From contig CACYFZ010000011.1 of the NCBI GenBank assembly GCA_902773835.1, forward strand, positions 1 through 35,091: DNA of 35,091 nucleotides. Reading direction: 5' to 3'. Source of the DNA: an uncultured Eubacteriales bacterium. GTDB lineage: Bacteria; Bacillota; Clostridia; Peptostreptococcales; Anaerovoracaceae. The position numbers and the translations under genes are program-made. The notes under the pieces are model-generated. The model did not search any database and had not been told where the DNA came from. It worked only from the letters and a program-made list of their open reading frames with translations. Positions 15,406 through 24,130 of the stretch are shown here, one piece after another. Positions within the stretch are counted from its first letter, which is position 1, and each line of letters starts with the position of its first letter.

Positions 15406-17295
15406 ATGTCAATAACAGCTGAAACAGCTAAACAGCATGCAAACGATCCGGCAGTACTCTGCTGCAGAGCAGAGGCAGGTACTGAACTGACACCTGCAAA
15501 CTTCGAGGATCCTGCGATCTTTCCGGATCTCGTAGATTCGGGATTGCTGAACCTCGACGGAGCACTGAAGCTTGGCCAGGTGCTCAATGGTAGTAAACTT
15601 ACCAAAACTGTCGACTCTCTTACTCCTGTAACAGCAGACATCGTTGATAAGTTCGATGCTGCAGAAGGCGCAGCAGATGAGGCTGAAGCTGAAGCACCTG
15701 CAGAAGAAGCAGTAGCAGCAGCAGAAGTAGCACCTGCAGTAGCAACTCCTGTAGCAGCAGCTCCTGTAGCAGGCGGAGTAATCAGTCTGCATATCGGAGA
15801 GGGTAAGGACATCAACATCCAGATCCCTGCAGGCCTTGGTGGCGCAGTTGCAGCAGTTCCGGGAGCAGTAGCAGCTCATGTAGCAGCAGCCGCAGCAGCA
15901 CCTGCCGCAGCAGCAGAGGAAGAAGGAGAAGCTGTCGTAGTCAGAGAGATGACACGTAAGCACTACAAAATCGATAAGGTAGTTCTTGGTGATGAGACCA
16001 AGATCGAAGGTACAACACTGTACGTACGTAAGGAAGCAGCTACAGAAGGTGCTGAAGCTCAGAAAATCGTACACAGCCTCGAACTCGACGTAATCACACC
16101 GGACAATTACCACGTTTACTCAGAGACAATCATGGACATCCAGCCAATCGCCACTAAGGAAGGTGACGATGAACTCGGCGAAGGTGTAACAAGAGTTCTC
16201 GACGGAGTAGTAATGGTAGTAACCGGTATTACAGAGGAAGGCGTACAGGTTGGTGAATTCGGTTCTTCCGAAGGTTACATCGATGAGAACATGATGTGGG
16301 GGCGTCCGGGTGCAGTAGACAAGGGCGAAATCATCATCAGAGCTCATGCCGTAATCGACAACAAGAAGAACATGGAGAGACCGGGACCTATCGCTGTACA
16401 TACTGCAGTAGACCACGTTACTCAGGAAATCAGAGAAGCTATGAAGAAACAGCTTACTGATGAGCAGATTGTGGATACTCAGACAATGCAGCAGGTAAGA
16501 CGTCCGGGTAAGAAAAAGATTGTTATCGTTAAGGAGATCATGGGTCAGGGCGCTATGCACGATAACTTCCTGTTCCCGATCGAGCCTGTAGGCGTACTCG
16601 GAGCTAAGCCGAACGTAGACCTCGGTAACGTTCCTGTAGCAGCCAACCCACTCGAAGTTATGGACGGATGCATACACGCTCTTACTTGCATCGGACCTGC
16701 TTCCAAGGAAATGTCCAGACACTACTGGAGAGAGCCACTGGTATACGAAGCACTTCACGACGACGACGTTGACGTTGTAGGCGTAATCTTCGTAGGTTCA
16801 CCACAGGCCAACACAGACAAGTTCTATGTATCCAGAAGACTCGGACAGATGGTAGAGTCCATGAACGTAGACGGAGCCTTCGTAACCACAGAGGGATTCG
16901 GTAACAACCACGTAGATTTCACTTCTCACATCGAGCAGATCGGTAAGAGAGGCGTACCTGTAGTAGGATTCTCATTCTGCGCCGTACAGGGTGCTCTCGT
17001 AACAGGTAACCCATACTGCGATGCTATGGTAGACAACAACAAGTCTATGTCAGGTATCGAGAATGAGGTACTTGCCTGCAACACACTCTGCCACGAAGAT
17101 GCTATCAGAGGCCTGGCTATGCTGAAGGCTAAGATGGCCGGTGAGTCAATCAAGGCTCCTGAGAGACAGTGGAACGCAAGCGTTAAGGAGAACAACGTAG
17201 AGCTCATCGAAAAGGCTTACGGCACTAAGATGGAACTCGTAGATAACGAGCAGTCACTGCCGCTGAGCGAAAAGAGAAAAGCTAAATACGACTAA
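15406..17295 (+). CDS. prdA: D-proline reductase proprotein PrdA (pyruvoyl subunit precursor)
   Basis: The 629-residue proprotein is the large component of D-proline reductase, which reductively opens D-proline to 5-aminovalerate. In the Clostridium sticklandii enzyme the chain cleaves itself before a cysteine that becomes the pyruvoyl group. Here the matching site is Thr427-Cys428 in HALTCIGPASKEMSRHYW. Cleavage would give an N-terminal part of about 45 kDa and a 202-residue pyruvoyl part of about 22 kDa, as described for the family. Residues about 86-125 and 148-185 are Ala/Glu/Pro-rich linkers around a small domain (SLHIGEGKDINIQIPAG). Conserved blocks include EFGSSEG, WGRPGA, IKEIMGQGAMHDN, GSPQANTDKFYVSRRLG and TTEGFGNNHVDF. 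Codon use is strongly biased, suggesting very high expression. The start has AGGAGG 8 bases upstream. Confidence 0.96.
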   Translation: MSITAETAKQHANDPAVLCCRAEAGTELTPANFEDPAIFPDLVDSGLLNLDGALKLGQVLNGSKLTKTVDSLTPVTADIVDKFDAAEGAADEAEAEAPAEEAVAAAEVAPAVATPVAAAPVAGGVISLHIGEGKDINIQIPAGLGGAVAAVPGAVAAHVAAAAAAPAAAAEEEGEAVVVREMTRKHYKIDKVVLGDETKIEGTTLYVRKEAATEGAEAQKIVHSLELDVITPDNYHVYSETIMDIQPIATKEGDDELGEGVTRVLDGVVMVVTGITEEGVQVGEFGSSEGYIDENMMWGRPGAVDKGEIIIRAHAVIDNKKNMERPGPIAVHTAVDHVTQEIREAMKKQLTDEQIVDTQTMQQVRRPGKKKIVIVKEIMGQGAMHDNFLFPIEPVGVLGAKPNVDLGNVPVAANPLEVMDGCIHALTCIGPASKEMSRHYWREPLVYEALHDDDVDVVGVIFVGSPQANTDKFYVSRRLGQMVESMNVDGAFVTTEGFGNNHVDFTSHIEQIGKRGVPVVGFSFCAVQGALVTGNPYCDAMVDNNKSMSGIENEVLACNTLCHEDAIRGLAMLKAKMAGESIKAPERQWNASVKENNVELIEKAYGTKMELVDNEQSLPLSEKRKAKYD

Positions 17296-17318
17296 TTGGA
17301 AAGAGGCATATTCAAGAT

Positions 17319-17582
17319 ATGAAATACGGAGATAAACTAATCAGAATGGAAGGTGTAATCGTGGAGGTTCACGACGGAGCCGTAGCCATAGACCTCAAGG
17401 GAAGGCTGGGACATCTCAGAATTCCGAAAAGGATGATAATCTCTGATTACGATCTCGAAGTCGGACAGGAAGTTGCCTGGAATATGAGTTTCGTAGAACA
17501 GGAGAACCCCGAAGTAAACGAGAGATATCTTGTGACGATAGCCAAATCCAAAGAACTTCAAGACGCAATGCAAAGTAAGTAA
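17319..17582 (+). CDS. small conserved protein between prdA and prdB
   Basis: This 87-residue protein starts MKYGDKLIRMEGVIVEVHDG. The alternating pattern (VIVEVHDGAVAIDLKGRLGHLRIPKRMII, then VGQEVAWNMSFVEQ) suggests a small beta-barrel; there are no cysteines or membrane segments. A small gene sits at this place in other proline reductase operons; I believe NCBI calls it a CBO2463/CBO2479-domain protein, but I cannot verify that here. Function is unknown. It is tightly spaced between prdA (23 bases) and prdB (21 bases), so it is co-transcribed and may help assembly, maturation or expression of the reductase (inference). Confidence 0.85.
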   Translation: MKYGDKLIRMEGVIVEVHDGAVAIDLKGRLGHLRIPKRMIISDYDLEVGQEVAWNMSFVEQENPEVNERYLVTIAKSKELQDAMQSK

Positions 17583-17603
17583 ACAAACGGAGGAATTATA
17601 CAA

Positions 17604-18329
17604 ATGAGTATGACAGTTGTAAAAGGATTACAATCTGAGATCTTCGTACCAATCACTCCAAAATCAGTCTGGGCTCCTGTTACTAAGCCGCTCAGCGAGA
17701 TGACAGTTGCTCTCGCTACAGCTGCCGGAGTACACAGAGTAGACCAGGAGAGATTCAATCTCGCCGGAGACTTCACTTGGAGAAAGATTCCTAACGAGTC
17801 AACAGAAGAGGAGCTGATGGTAACACACGGTGGTTACGACAACTCCGACGTTAATAAGGACATCAACTGCATGTTCCCTATTACAAGACTCAAGGAACTC
17901 GCAGCGTCCGGTTTCATTAAAGCATGCGCACCTTACCATGCAGGATTCATGGGTGGTGGCGGTAACATCGAAAAGTTTACCAATGAAACAGGACCACAGA
18001 TTGCGGAGATGCTCAAAGAAGAAGGAGTGGACGCAGTACTCCTCACTGCCGGATGAGGAACCTGCCACCGCTCTGCAACGATTGTGCAGAGAGCAATCGA
18101 AGAGGTAGGTATCCCTACAGTTATCATCGCAGCACTTCCACCTGTTGTAAGACAGGCAGGTACACCGAGAGCAGCAGCTCCTATCGTACCTATGGGTGCT
18201 AATGCAGGTGCACCTCACGATGTTGAGATGCAGACTGAAATTGTAAAGGCTTCACTCGAGCTTCTGGAGACTATTGAGACTCCGGGTAAGATCGTATCAC
18301 TGCCTTTCGAGTACCACGCAGTTATCTAG
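17604..18329 (+). CDS. prdB: D-proline reductase selenoprotein PrdB (in-frame UGA = Sec)
   Basis: The 241-residue selenocysteine-containing subunit of D-proline reductase. Codon 151 (18054-18056) is UGA, lying in LLTAG-U-GTCHRSATIVQRA; the reading frame continues without other stops to TAG at 18327-18329 and gives the full family length. The Sec-x-x-Cys154 pair is the redox-active centre expected to attack the proline ring while the PrdA pyruvoyl group holds the amine. A hairpin starting 15 bases after the UGA fits a bacterial SECIS. Automated gene calling would cut this gene at 18056. The ribosome binding site (GGAGG) lies close upstream, and prdD follows after a stable intergenic hairpin. 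No selenocysteine biosynthesis genes are in the window. Confidence 0.96.
18054..18091 (+). promoter_or_regulatory. UGA Sec codon with SECIS-like hairpin
   Basis: CTCTGCA (18071-18077) pairs perfectly with TGCAGAG (18085-18091) around the 7-base loop ACGATTG. The stem starts 15 nt after the UGA, and the loop lies 22-28 nt after it, in the range of bacterial SECIS elements that bind SelB. Confidence 0.8.
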
Positions 18330-18360
18330 TCAGTAATGACTTGTACAATTGCATAGGACA

Positions 18361-18401
18361 TCAACATAAAGTTGAAGACGGGGGCAGAGAAATCTGCCCC
18401 C
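18361..18401 (+). promoter_or_regulatory. intra-operon hairpin between prdB and prdD
   Basis: GGGGGCAGA (18380-18388) pairs perfectly with TCTGCCCCC (18393-18401) around a GAAA tetraloop. A smaller TCAAC-ATAAA-GTTGA hairpin (18361-18375) precedes it. There is no U-run after it (AATTTAAAAAG follows), so it is more likely a 3' stabiliser or partial attenuator than a full terminator. Confidence 0.7.
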
Positions 18402-18423
18402 AATTTAAAAAGAGGTAAAGATA

Positions 18424-19188
18424 ATGGCTGACATTGAACTCAGAAGACTAGTCATCAAGGCATTTCACATGACAGATGTTGAGATGGGTGATGAGAATAA
18501 AATCACTACGGACGGAAAGATGACCATCAACAACGACTGCCTTCCTGCCTTGCTTGATAAATACAAAGAAGTAATCGAAAAAATTGATGTCGAGATTATC
18601 CGCCCGGGAGATCACGACAGATTCACAAATACAATAATGGACATCATCCCTATCTCCGTAAAAGTGCTCGGAAAATGCGGAGAGGGAATTACTCATACCA
18701 TCACCGGTGTGTATGTAATGCCTACGGGAGTTGATGTGGACGGAGAGCAGGCTCATGAATTCGGTTCTTCCGAGGGGAATCTTAAGGATATGCTTTATCT
18801 TAACAGAGCAGGAACTCCGGGAGACGACGACTTTATCATTTCCTTCAACATCACATTCAAGAAGGGAATGGGCCAGGAGCGCTATGCCGTTATCGACGCA
18901 TACAGAATGGTCGAGGAATGGATGAATATGTTCAGAGAGCAGCTCAGAGCTTTCAGCGGATCCAAGTGCACAGAGAAGCACGAGTACTATGACAGGATAA
19001 GGGAAGGACAGAAGAAGGTCCTCGTCATCAAAGAGATGATTGCTCACGGCGCTATGCTGGACACATGGATCTTCCCTGACCAGCCTTCGGGTGTTGAGGG
19101 CGGCAAATCCCTTATTGATTACGGAAGCATGCCCGTTATGCTGACTCCTAATGAGTTCAGAGACGGTGCCATCAAAGCGATGAATTAG
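18424..19188 (+). CDS. prdD: PrdD, paralogue of the PrdA N-terminal (pre-cleavage) part
   Basis: The 254-residue protein aligns by eye with PrdA from about residue 186 to Thr427. Shared blocks are FxxTIMDIIPI / SETIMDIQPI, EFGSSEG, RAGTPGDDDFIISF / WGRPGAVDKGEII, VLVIKEMIAHGAMLD / IVIVKEIMGQGAMHD and DYGSMPVMLTPNEFRDGAIKAM / DLGNVPVAANPLEVMDGCIHAL. It lacks the N-terminal Ala-rich linker region. It ends exactly where PrdA would be cleaved; the remaining half is supplied by the next gene. PrdD is part of known proline reductase operons, its role not clearly defined. It is separated from prdB by a strong hairpin and from prdE by 10 bases. Confidence 0.92.
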   Translation: MADIELRRLVIKAFHMTDVEMGDENKITTDGKMTINNDCLPALLDKYKEVIEKIDVEIIRPGDHDRFTNTIMDIIPISVKVLGKCGEGITHTITGVYVMPTGVDVDGEQAHEFGSSEGNLKDMLYLNRAGTPGDDDFIISFNITFKKGMGQERYAVIDAYRMVEEWMNMFREQLRAFSGSKCTEKHEYYDRIREGQKKVLVIKEMIAHGAMLDTWIFPDQPSGVEGGKSLIDYGSMPVMLTPNEFRDGAIKAMN

Positions 19189-19198
19189 GAGGTGTGAT

Positions 19199-19678
19199 AT
19201 GGGAGTAGGTCCTTCAACAAAAGAAACAAGCCTGCATCATTTCAGAGATCCTCTTATAGAAATTCTGGAAAATGATCCGGGAATCGACCTGATGGGAGTT
19301 CTGGTATTCGGATCTCCTGAAGGAAACGCAGAGAAAATAAGATGTTCAAGAACCGCAGCAGTGGTCGCTGAGTGTGCACGCCCCGACGGCGTAATAGTAG
19401 AGACTGACGGCTGGGGCAATCTCGACGTAGATTTCGTAAACTGCGTAAATGAGATAGGAGAGCGCGGCATCCCTGTGGCCGGCCTTAACTGGAGTGGCAC
19501 GGCAGGGAAGTTCGTGGTAGAGAGTCCTTATCTTGACAACGTAGTTGACTTCAACAAAAACCCTGAAGGCATAGAGTCCAACATCGTCGGTGAGAATAAC
19601 TACACCGAGGAGGATGTCAGAGAGTGCCTGAAGAGATTGAAGATAGCCATGGCTAAGAAGGAACGCGGTATCAAGTGA
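19199..19678 (+). CDS. prdE: PrdE, paralogue of the PrdA C-terminal (post-cleavage) part
   Basis: The 159-residue protein corresponds to PrdA from Cys428 onward: MGVGPSTKETSLHHFRDPLI matches CIGPASKEMSRHYWREPLV, with the initiator Met at the position of the pyruvoyl-forming Cys. Other matches are VLVFGSPEGNAEKI / VIFVGSPQANTDKF and VETDGWGNLDVDF / VTTEGFGNNHVDF. Without the cysteine it cannot carry a pyruvoyl group, so it is likely a structural or regulatory partner of PrdD. AGGAGG precedes the ATG. It is the last gene before a strong terminator. Confidence 0.92.
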   Translation: MGVGPSTKETSLHHFRDPLIEILENDPGIDLMGVLVFGSPEGNAEKIRCSRTAAVVAECARPDGVIVETDGWGNLDVDFVNCVNEIGERGIPVAGLNWSGTAGKFVVESPYLDNVVDFNKNPEGIESNIVGENNYTEEDVRECLKRLKIAMAKKERGIK

Positions 19679-19687
19679 CGCAATCTT

Positions 19688-19724
19688 AAAAATGTCATCC
19701 TGATAAAGGGTGACATTTTTCTTG
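19688..19724 (+). terminator. terminator of the prd operon
   Basis: AAAAATGTCA (19688-19697) pairs perfectly with TGACATTTTT (19711-19720), followed by CTT. Confidence 0.88.
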
Positions 19725-19779
19725 CCTTTAATATTTTGTCTGAAAATAGTAAAATGAACATCAAAGGGGGGTATTCCTG

Positions 19780-20550
19780 ATGAAGAATGTTATGAAAGAA
19801 AAAATGGAGTCAGGTAAGAAGGTGCTGGGCACTTTTCTTTGGATGGGAGGTGCCTCAACTGTAGAGGCTCTCGGATATTCAGGTCTTGACTTCGTCATCA
19901 TAGATAATGAGCACGGACCGTACACCATAGAGAATACTCAGGAGATGTGCAGAGTTGCGGATCTCAGTCAGATTACTCCGTGTGTCAGAATCACCGAAGT
20001 AACGAGATCCAATGTGCTCAGGCAATTGGACGTGGGAGCAGAGGCCATTATCGTTCCGGATATTAAGACTATTGATGAGGTAAAGAATCTCATAAGATAT
20101 GCCAAGTATTTCCCTCTCGGCGAGAGAGGCCTGGCATTTGCCAGAAAGGCCGGATACGGATACAGCGAAAAGGCTAAGGCCGGACTTGAGATTTACACTG
20201 AAAATTGCAATAAAGAAACGCTGATCTTCCCTCAGTGCGAGACTAAGGAATGCGTTGATATAATCGAAGACATAGTTGCTTTGGACGGAGTTGACGGAAT
20301 CTTCGTAGGTCCGTATGACCTTTCTGCGAGCCTCGGAATGCCGGGTGATTTCGACAATCCGAAGTTTCAGGAGGCGATTGAGAAAGTGTGCAAGGCTACG
20401 AAAGAGGCCGGCAAATATCTCATGATATTCAGCTTCGATAAAGACCAGAGTAAAGATTATTTGGAATGTGCGGATGCAGTTGTTTACTCTTCGGATGTGA
20501 ACTTAATGGTCGATTCATTCCAAAGAGACGTAAAGGATATATTAGGATAG
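19780..20550 (+). CDS. HpcH/HpaI aldolase family protein
   Basis: The 256-residue class II (metal-dependent) aldolase of the HpaI / 2-keto-3-deoxy-acid type cleaves 4-hydroxy-2-oxo acids to pyruvate and an aldehyde. The family pattern is clear: LGTFLWMGG near the start, FVIIDNEHGPY (catalytic His region), PCVRI (Arg), FPQCET (Glu metal ligand) and VDGIFVGPYDLSASLG (Asp ligand and substrate loop). The length is standard for the family. The natural substrate is not evident. It follows the prd terminator and has its own AGGGGGG-type ribosome site; a TAAAAT box at 19750-19755 could be its -10, with no convincing -35. dnaE starts directly after its stop codon. Confidence 0.85.
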   Translation: MKNVMKEKMESGKKVLGTFLWMGGASTVEALGYSGLDFVIIDNEHGPYTIENTQEMCRVADLSQITPCVRITEVTRSNVLRQLDVGAEAIIVPDIKTIDEVKNLIRYAKYFPLGERGLAFARKAGYGYSEKAKAGLEIYTENCNKETLIFPQCETKECVDIIEDIVALDGVDGIFVGPYDLSASLGMPGDFDNPKFQEAIEKVCKATKEAGKYLMIFSFDKDQSKDYLECADAVVYSSDVNLMVDSFQRDVKDILG

Positions 20551-23500
20551 TTGTTCACACATCTTCATTTACATACTGAATACAGCCTGCTCGACGGAAT
20601 GAACAGGATTTCCGAGCTTCCTGAATACGTGAAGGAACTCGGAATGGAGGCCTGCGCGATTACGGATCACGGGGCCATGTTTGGTGTGGTGGATTTTTAT
20701 AAGTCGTGTAGGAAGGCGGGCATAAAGCCGATTATCGGATGCGAGGTATACACGGCTGCAAGAAGTCTGTATGACAAGGACGCCTTAAGCGACAGAAATT
20801 CAGGCCATTTAATTCTCCTGGCGGAGACTCAGGAGGGATACAGCAATCTCGTAAAGATTGTTTCCAAGAGTTATGTAGACGGTTTCTATTACAAGCCGAG
20901 GGTGGACAAGCAGCTTCTCAGGCAGTACGACGACGGAATTATTTGTCTTTCGGGTTGCCTGGCCGGAAACGTCCAGAGAATGCTCCTGAACAGAGATTAT
21001 GCGGGCGCCAAGAAAGAGGCCCTGGAACTCAGAGATATCTTCGGGAAGGATAATTTCTTCCTTGAGATACAGAATCATAAACTGGAAGAGGATATCCCGG
21101 TCATAGAAGGTCTTAAGGAGCTCAGCAGGGAAACGGGAATTCCGCTGGTGGCTACGAATGACGCTCACTATATGAAAAAAAGCGATGCAGTGGCACAGGA
21201 CGTGCTTATGTGCATTCAGACTCAGACAGCCGTAGACGATGAGAACCGCATGCGCTTCGGCAATGATGAGTTTTATGTAAAATCCGAGGCTGAAATGCTG
21301 CAGCTCTTCCCGGAGATGCCGGAAGTGGTAACCAGAACTCAGGAGATAGCCGAGCGCTGCAATGTGGATTTCACTTTCGGAGATTACCATCTGCCGGAGT
21401 ACATACCGCCCGAAGGAAAGTCCTGTGAGGCGTATCTCAGGGAGCTGTGCATGGAGGGTCTCAAAAAAAGATACGGAGAAGCTGCGCTTTCTGATGATTC
21501 TCCTTACGTTGAGAGGCTTGAGACGGAGCTGAAGGTAATAGAGGGCATGGGCTATGTAGAATACTTTCTCATAGTTTGGGACTTTATACACTATGCCAAG
21601 ACGAACGGAATCGCAGTCGGGCCGGGAAGGGGTTCTGCCGCGGGGAGTATAGTCGCATACAGCCTGGACATAACGGAAATAGATCCGATCAAATACAATC
21701 TCATCTTTGAGAGATTCTTAAATCCCGAGCGTATAAGCATGCCGGATATAGATATAGACTTCTGCATTGAGCGCAGGCAGGAAGTCATAGATTATGTTGT
21801 GAGAAAATACGGCAAGGATAAGGTCTCGCAGATTATCACCTTCGGAACGCTGAAGGCCAAGGCTGCGGTAAGAGACATAGCGAGAGCCCTCGGGGCAAGT
21901 TACGCAGAGGGTGATGAAATCGCCAAGGCCATTCCGAATGAACTCGGTATCACGATTGCCAAAGCTCTTGATGTAAATCCTGAGCTTAAGAATAAGTATC
22001 AAAACAATCCGCTGGTCAAGCAGGTTCTGGATCTTTCGATGGCACTTGAAGGCCTGCCGCGTCATGCGTCGACTCACGCTGCCGGCATCGTAATCTCCAA
22101 GATGCCGCTTGATGAATACGTACCGCTTTATTCATCGGACAAGGGAGTTGCCACGCAGTTTAACATGACCACAATAGAGGAACTCGGTCTTCTTAAGATG
22201 GACTTCCTCGGTCTGAGAAATCTGACCGTAATACGCGACGCACTTCGCATGATAAAAGAAAACCACGGTGTGGAGATAGACTTCGCGGGCATGGGCTATG
22301 ATGACCCGGAAGTTTATAAGCTCATATCGGAAGGAAATACCAAGGGCGTATTTCAGCTGGAGAGCGGAGGCATGACGGACTTCATGCGAAGCCTCAAGCC
22401 GAGCTGCTTCGAGGATATAGTGGCGGGGATTGCACTTTACAGACCGGGCCCTATGGACTCGATTCCGAAATACATAGAAAACAAGAAGCATCCTGAGAGG
22501 ATTAAGTATGTAGATCCTCACCTGGAGCCTATACTGGGCGTTACTTACGGCTGCCTGATTTATCAGGAGCAGGTAATGCAGATAGTAAGAGATCTCGGAG
22601 GCTATTCCTTCGGAAGGTCTGATCTCGTGCGCCGCGCCATGAGTAAAAAGAAGATGGACGTGATGCTGGAGGAGAAAGAACTCTTTATCAACGGTAAGAA
22701 GGATTCAGGCGGCAATGTCGAGATAGCAGGATGCGTGGCCAACGGAGTGCCTGCCGAGGCGGCGGAGGCCATATTCGATGATATGGTAAGCTTCGCGTCA
22801 TACGCATTCAACAAGTCTCATGCTGCTGCTTATGCGGTTATTTCATATCAGACGGCATATCTCAAATGCCACTACCCTGTAGAATTCATGGCTGCTCTCA
22901 TGACGAGTATGGCAGGAGATGCGGCGCATACCGCTGACTACGTCAGAAACTGCAGGGAGATGGGAATTGAAATAGATCCGCCTTCGGTTCTTAAGAGTGA
23001 GAAGAACTACTCGGTTCAAAACGGTCGCATAAGATTCGGCCTTCTCGGAGTAAAGAATGTGGGAGAGGGCATAGCAGAAGCCATAATAGAGGCGGGAAGA
23101 GAACTCCCGGATTGCCGTGATATATACAGATTCATCGAGAATGTGGATGCGGGAGAGCTTAATAAAAAAGCCATAGAGTCTCTGATAAGAGCCGGTGCTT
23201 TTGATGAGATCAATTCGAACAGAGCGGTGATGATGGCTGTGTGCAATGACGCCGTTCAAAGAGCGCAGAAGAAGGCCAAGACGGGGAATAAAAATCAGAT
23301 GAGCCTTTTCGACCTCGAAGACTTTGATGAAGAGGCTTTCGAGAGCCCTGCACTTCCTCGTGTGGCGGATTTCGATAACGACACTAAGCTCGCCATGGAA
23401 AAGGAAATGCTGGGAGTATATCTTTCCGGACACCCTCTGGATGAGTATGCGAAACTGATGGAGAGATATGCGAACGTAAAGAGTTCAGATCTCACGTCCG

Positions 23501-24126
23501 CCGGAGTTGAGTTCAGCTCCGAAAATGACGACGAGAGCATGGTCATTAACACTTCGAAGTATGATGACGGAGATAAGGTCGTTATGGCCGGCATGATAAG
23601 CGGCGTCAGGACTATGATTACCAAGAAGGCCCAGGAAATGGCCAGGATGACTGTGGAAGACTTTGAAGGTGTAATAGATGTCATAGTATTCCCTAAGGTC
23701 TTCGAAAGACGACGCAACCTGATTCAAAATGATATGATAGTCGCCGTATCCGGAAGGGTCAGTTTCAAGGATGAAAACGACGCCGAGATTCTGGCAGAGG
23801 ATGTGGTACCTATTGATAATATTTCCAATCTGTCCAACGATTATGTCAGGGACAGCGGTCACGATTTATACCCTGACAGGAAGCCGCCTAAGGATCCGGT
23901 TAAGCTGAGGATTACGGAGGAAGTCGTAAAAAGTCACGGAGATAATAAGTCTGTGCTTATGCATCTGACGGATATGTTCAGCATGTATCCGGGCAACCGA
24001 GACGTGCTGGTATATCTGCCGGGGCAGAAGGCTATGAGATGCAACGCCGACAGCCGTATTACATTCAGCGAGGATCTTAAAAACAAGCTGGTGAGAATGC
24101 TGGGGCCTGAAAATGTAAAGGATTGA
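20551..24126 (+). CDS. dnaE: DNA polymerase III alpha subunit DnaE
   Basis: The 1191-residue replicative-type polymerase has an N-terminal PHP domain (HLHTEYSLLDG; ITDHGAMFGVVDFYK). The polymerase core has GPGRGSAAGS (about residue 359 onward) and the PDIDIDF catalytic pair (Asp399/Asp401). A third Asp lies in LLKMDFLGLRN (Asp551). A helix-hairpin-helix region (IRFGLLGVKNVGEG) and a C-terminal OB fold (VVMAGMISGVR...VFPKVFE) follow. This is the DnaE1 arrangement, not PolC (no exonuclease insertion). The start is a TTG at 20551 immediately after the aldolase stop codon, with a weak AGGA; coupling to the upstream gene is likely. The next ATG would remove the PHP motif. Confidence 0.95.
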   Translation: MFTHLHLHTEYSLLDGMNRISELPEYVKELGMEACAITDHGAMFGVVDFYKSCRKAGIKPIIGCEVYTAARSLYDKDALSDRNSGHLILLAETQEGYSNLVKIVSKSYVDGFYYKPRVDKQLLRQYDDGIICLSGCLAGNVQRMLLNRDYAGAKKEALELRDIFGKDNFFLEIQNHKLEEDIPVIEGLKELSRETGIPLVATNDAHYMKKSDAVAQDVLMCIQTQTAVDDENRMRFGNDEFYVKSEAEMLQLFPEMPEVVTRTQEIAERCNVDFTFGDYHLPEYIPPEGKSCEAYLRELCMEGLKKRYGEAALSDDSPYVERLETELKVIEGMGYVEYFLIVWDFIHYAKTNGIAVGPGRGSAAGSIVAYSLDITEIDPIKYNLIFERFLNPERISMPDIDIDFCIERRQEVIDYVVRKYGKDKVSQIITFGTLKAKAAVRDIARALGASYAEGDEIAKAIPNELGITIAKALDVNPELKNKYQNNPLVKQVLDLSMALEGLPRHASTHAAGIVISKMPLDEYVPLYSSDKGVATQFNMTTIEELGLLKMDFLGLRNLTVIRDALRMIKENHGVEIDFAGMGYDDPEVYKLISEGNTKGVFQLESGGMTDFMRSLKPSCFEDIVAGIALYRPGPMDSIPKYIENKKHPERIKYVDPHLEPILGVTYGCLIYQEQVMQIVRDLGGYSFGRSDLVRRAMSKKKMDVMLEEKELFINGKKDSGGNVEIAGCVANGVPAEAAEAIFDDMVSFASYAFNKSHAAAYAVISYQTAYLKCHYPVEFMAALMTSMAGDAAHTADYVRNCREMGIEIDPPSVLKSEKNYSVQNGRIRFGLLGVKNVGEGIAEAIIEAGRELPDCRDIYRFIENVDAGELNKKAIESLIRAGAFDEINSNRAVMMAVCNDAVQRAQKKAKTGNKNQMSLFDLEDFDEEAFESPALPRVADFDNDTKLAMEKEMLGVYLSGHPLDEYAKLMERYANVKSSDLTSAGVEFSSENDDESMVINTSKYDDGDKVVMAGMISGVRTMITKKAQEMARMTVEDFEGVIDVIVFPKVFERRRNLIQNDMIVAVSGRVSFKDENDAEILAEDVVPIDNISNLSNDYVRDSGHDLYPDRKPPKDPVKLRITEEVVKSHGDNKSVLMHLTDMFSMYPGNRDVLVYLPGQKAMRCNADSRITFSEDLKNKLVRMLGPENVKD

Positions 24127-24130
24127 TAAA

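Noticed and set aside
17604..18056. prdB as a truncated 150-residue gene
   Set aside because: The UGA is at the known Sec position, the frame stays open to full family length and a SECIS-like hairpin follows.
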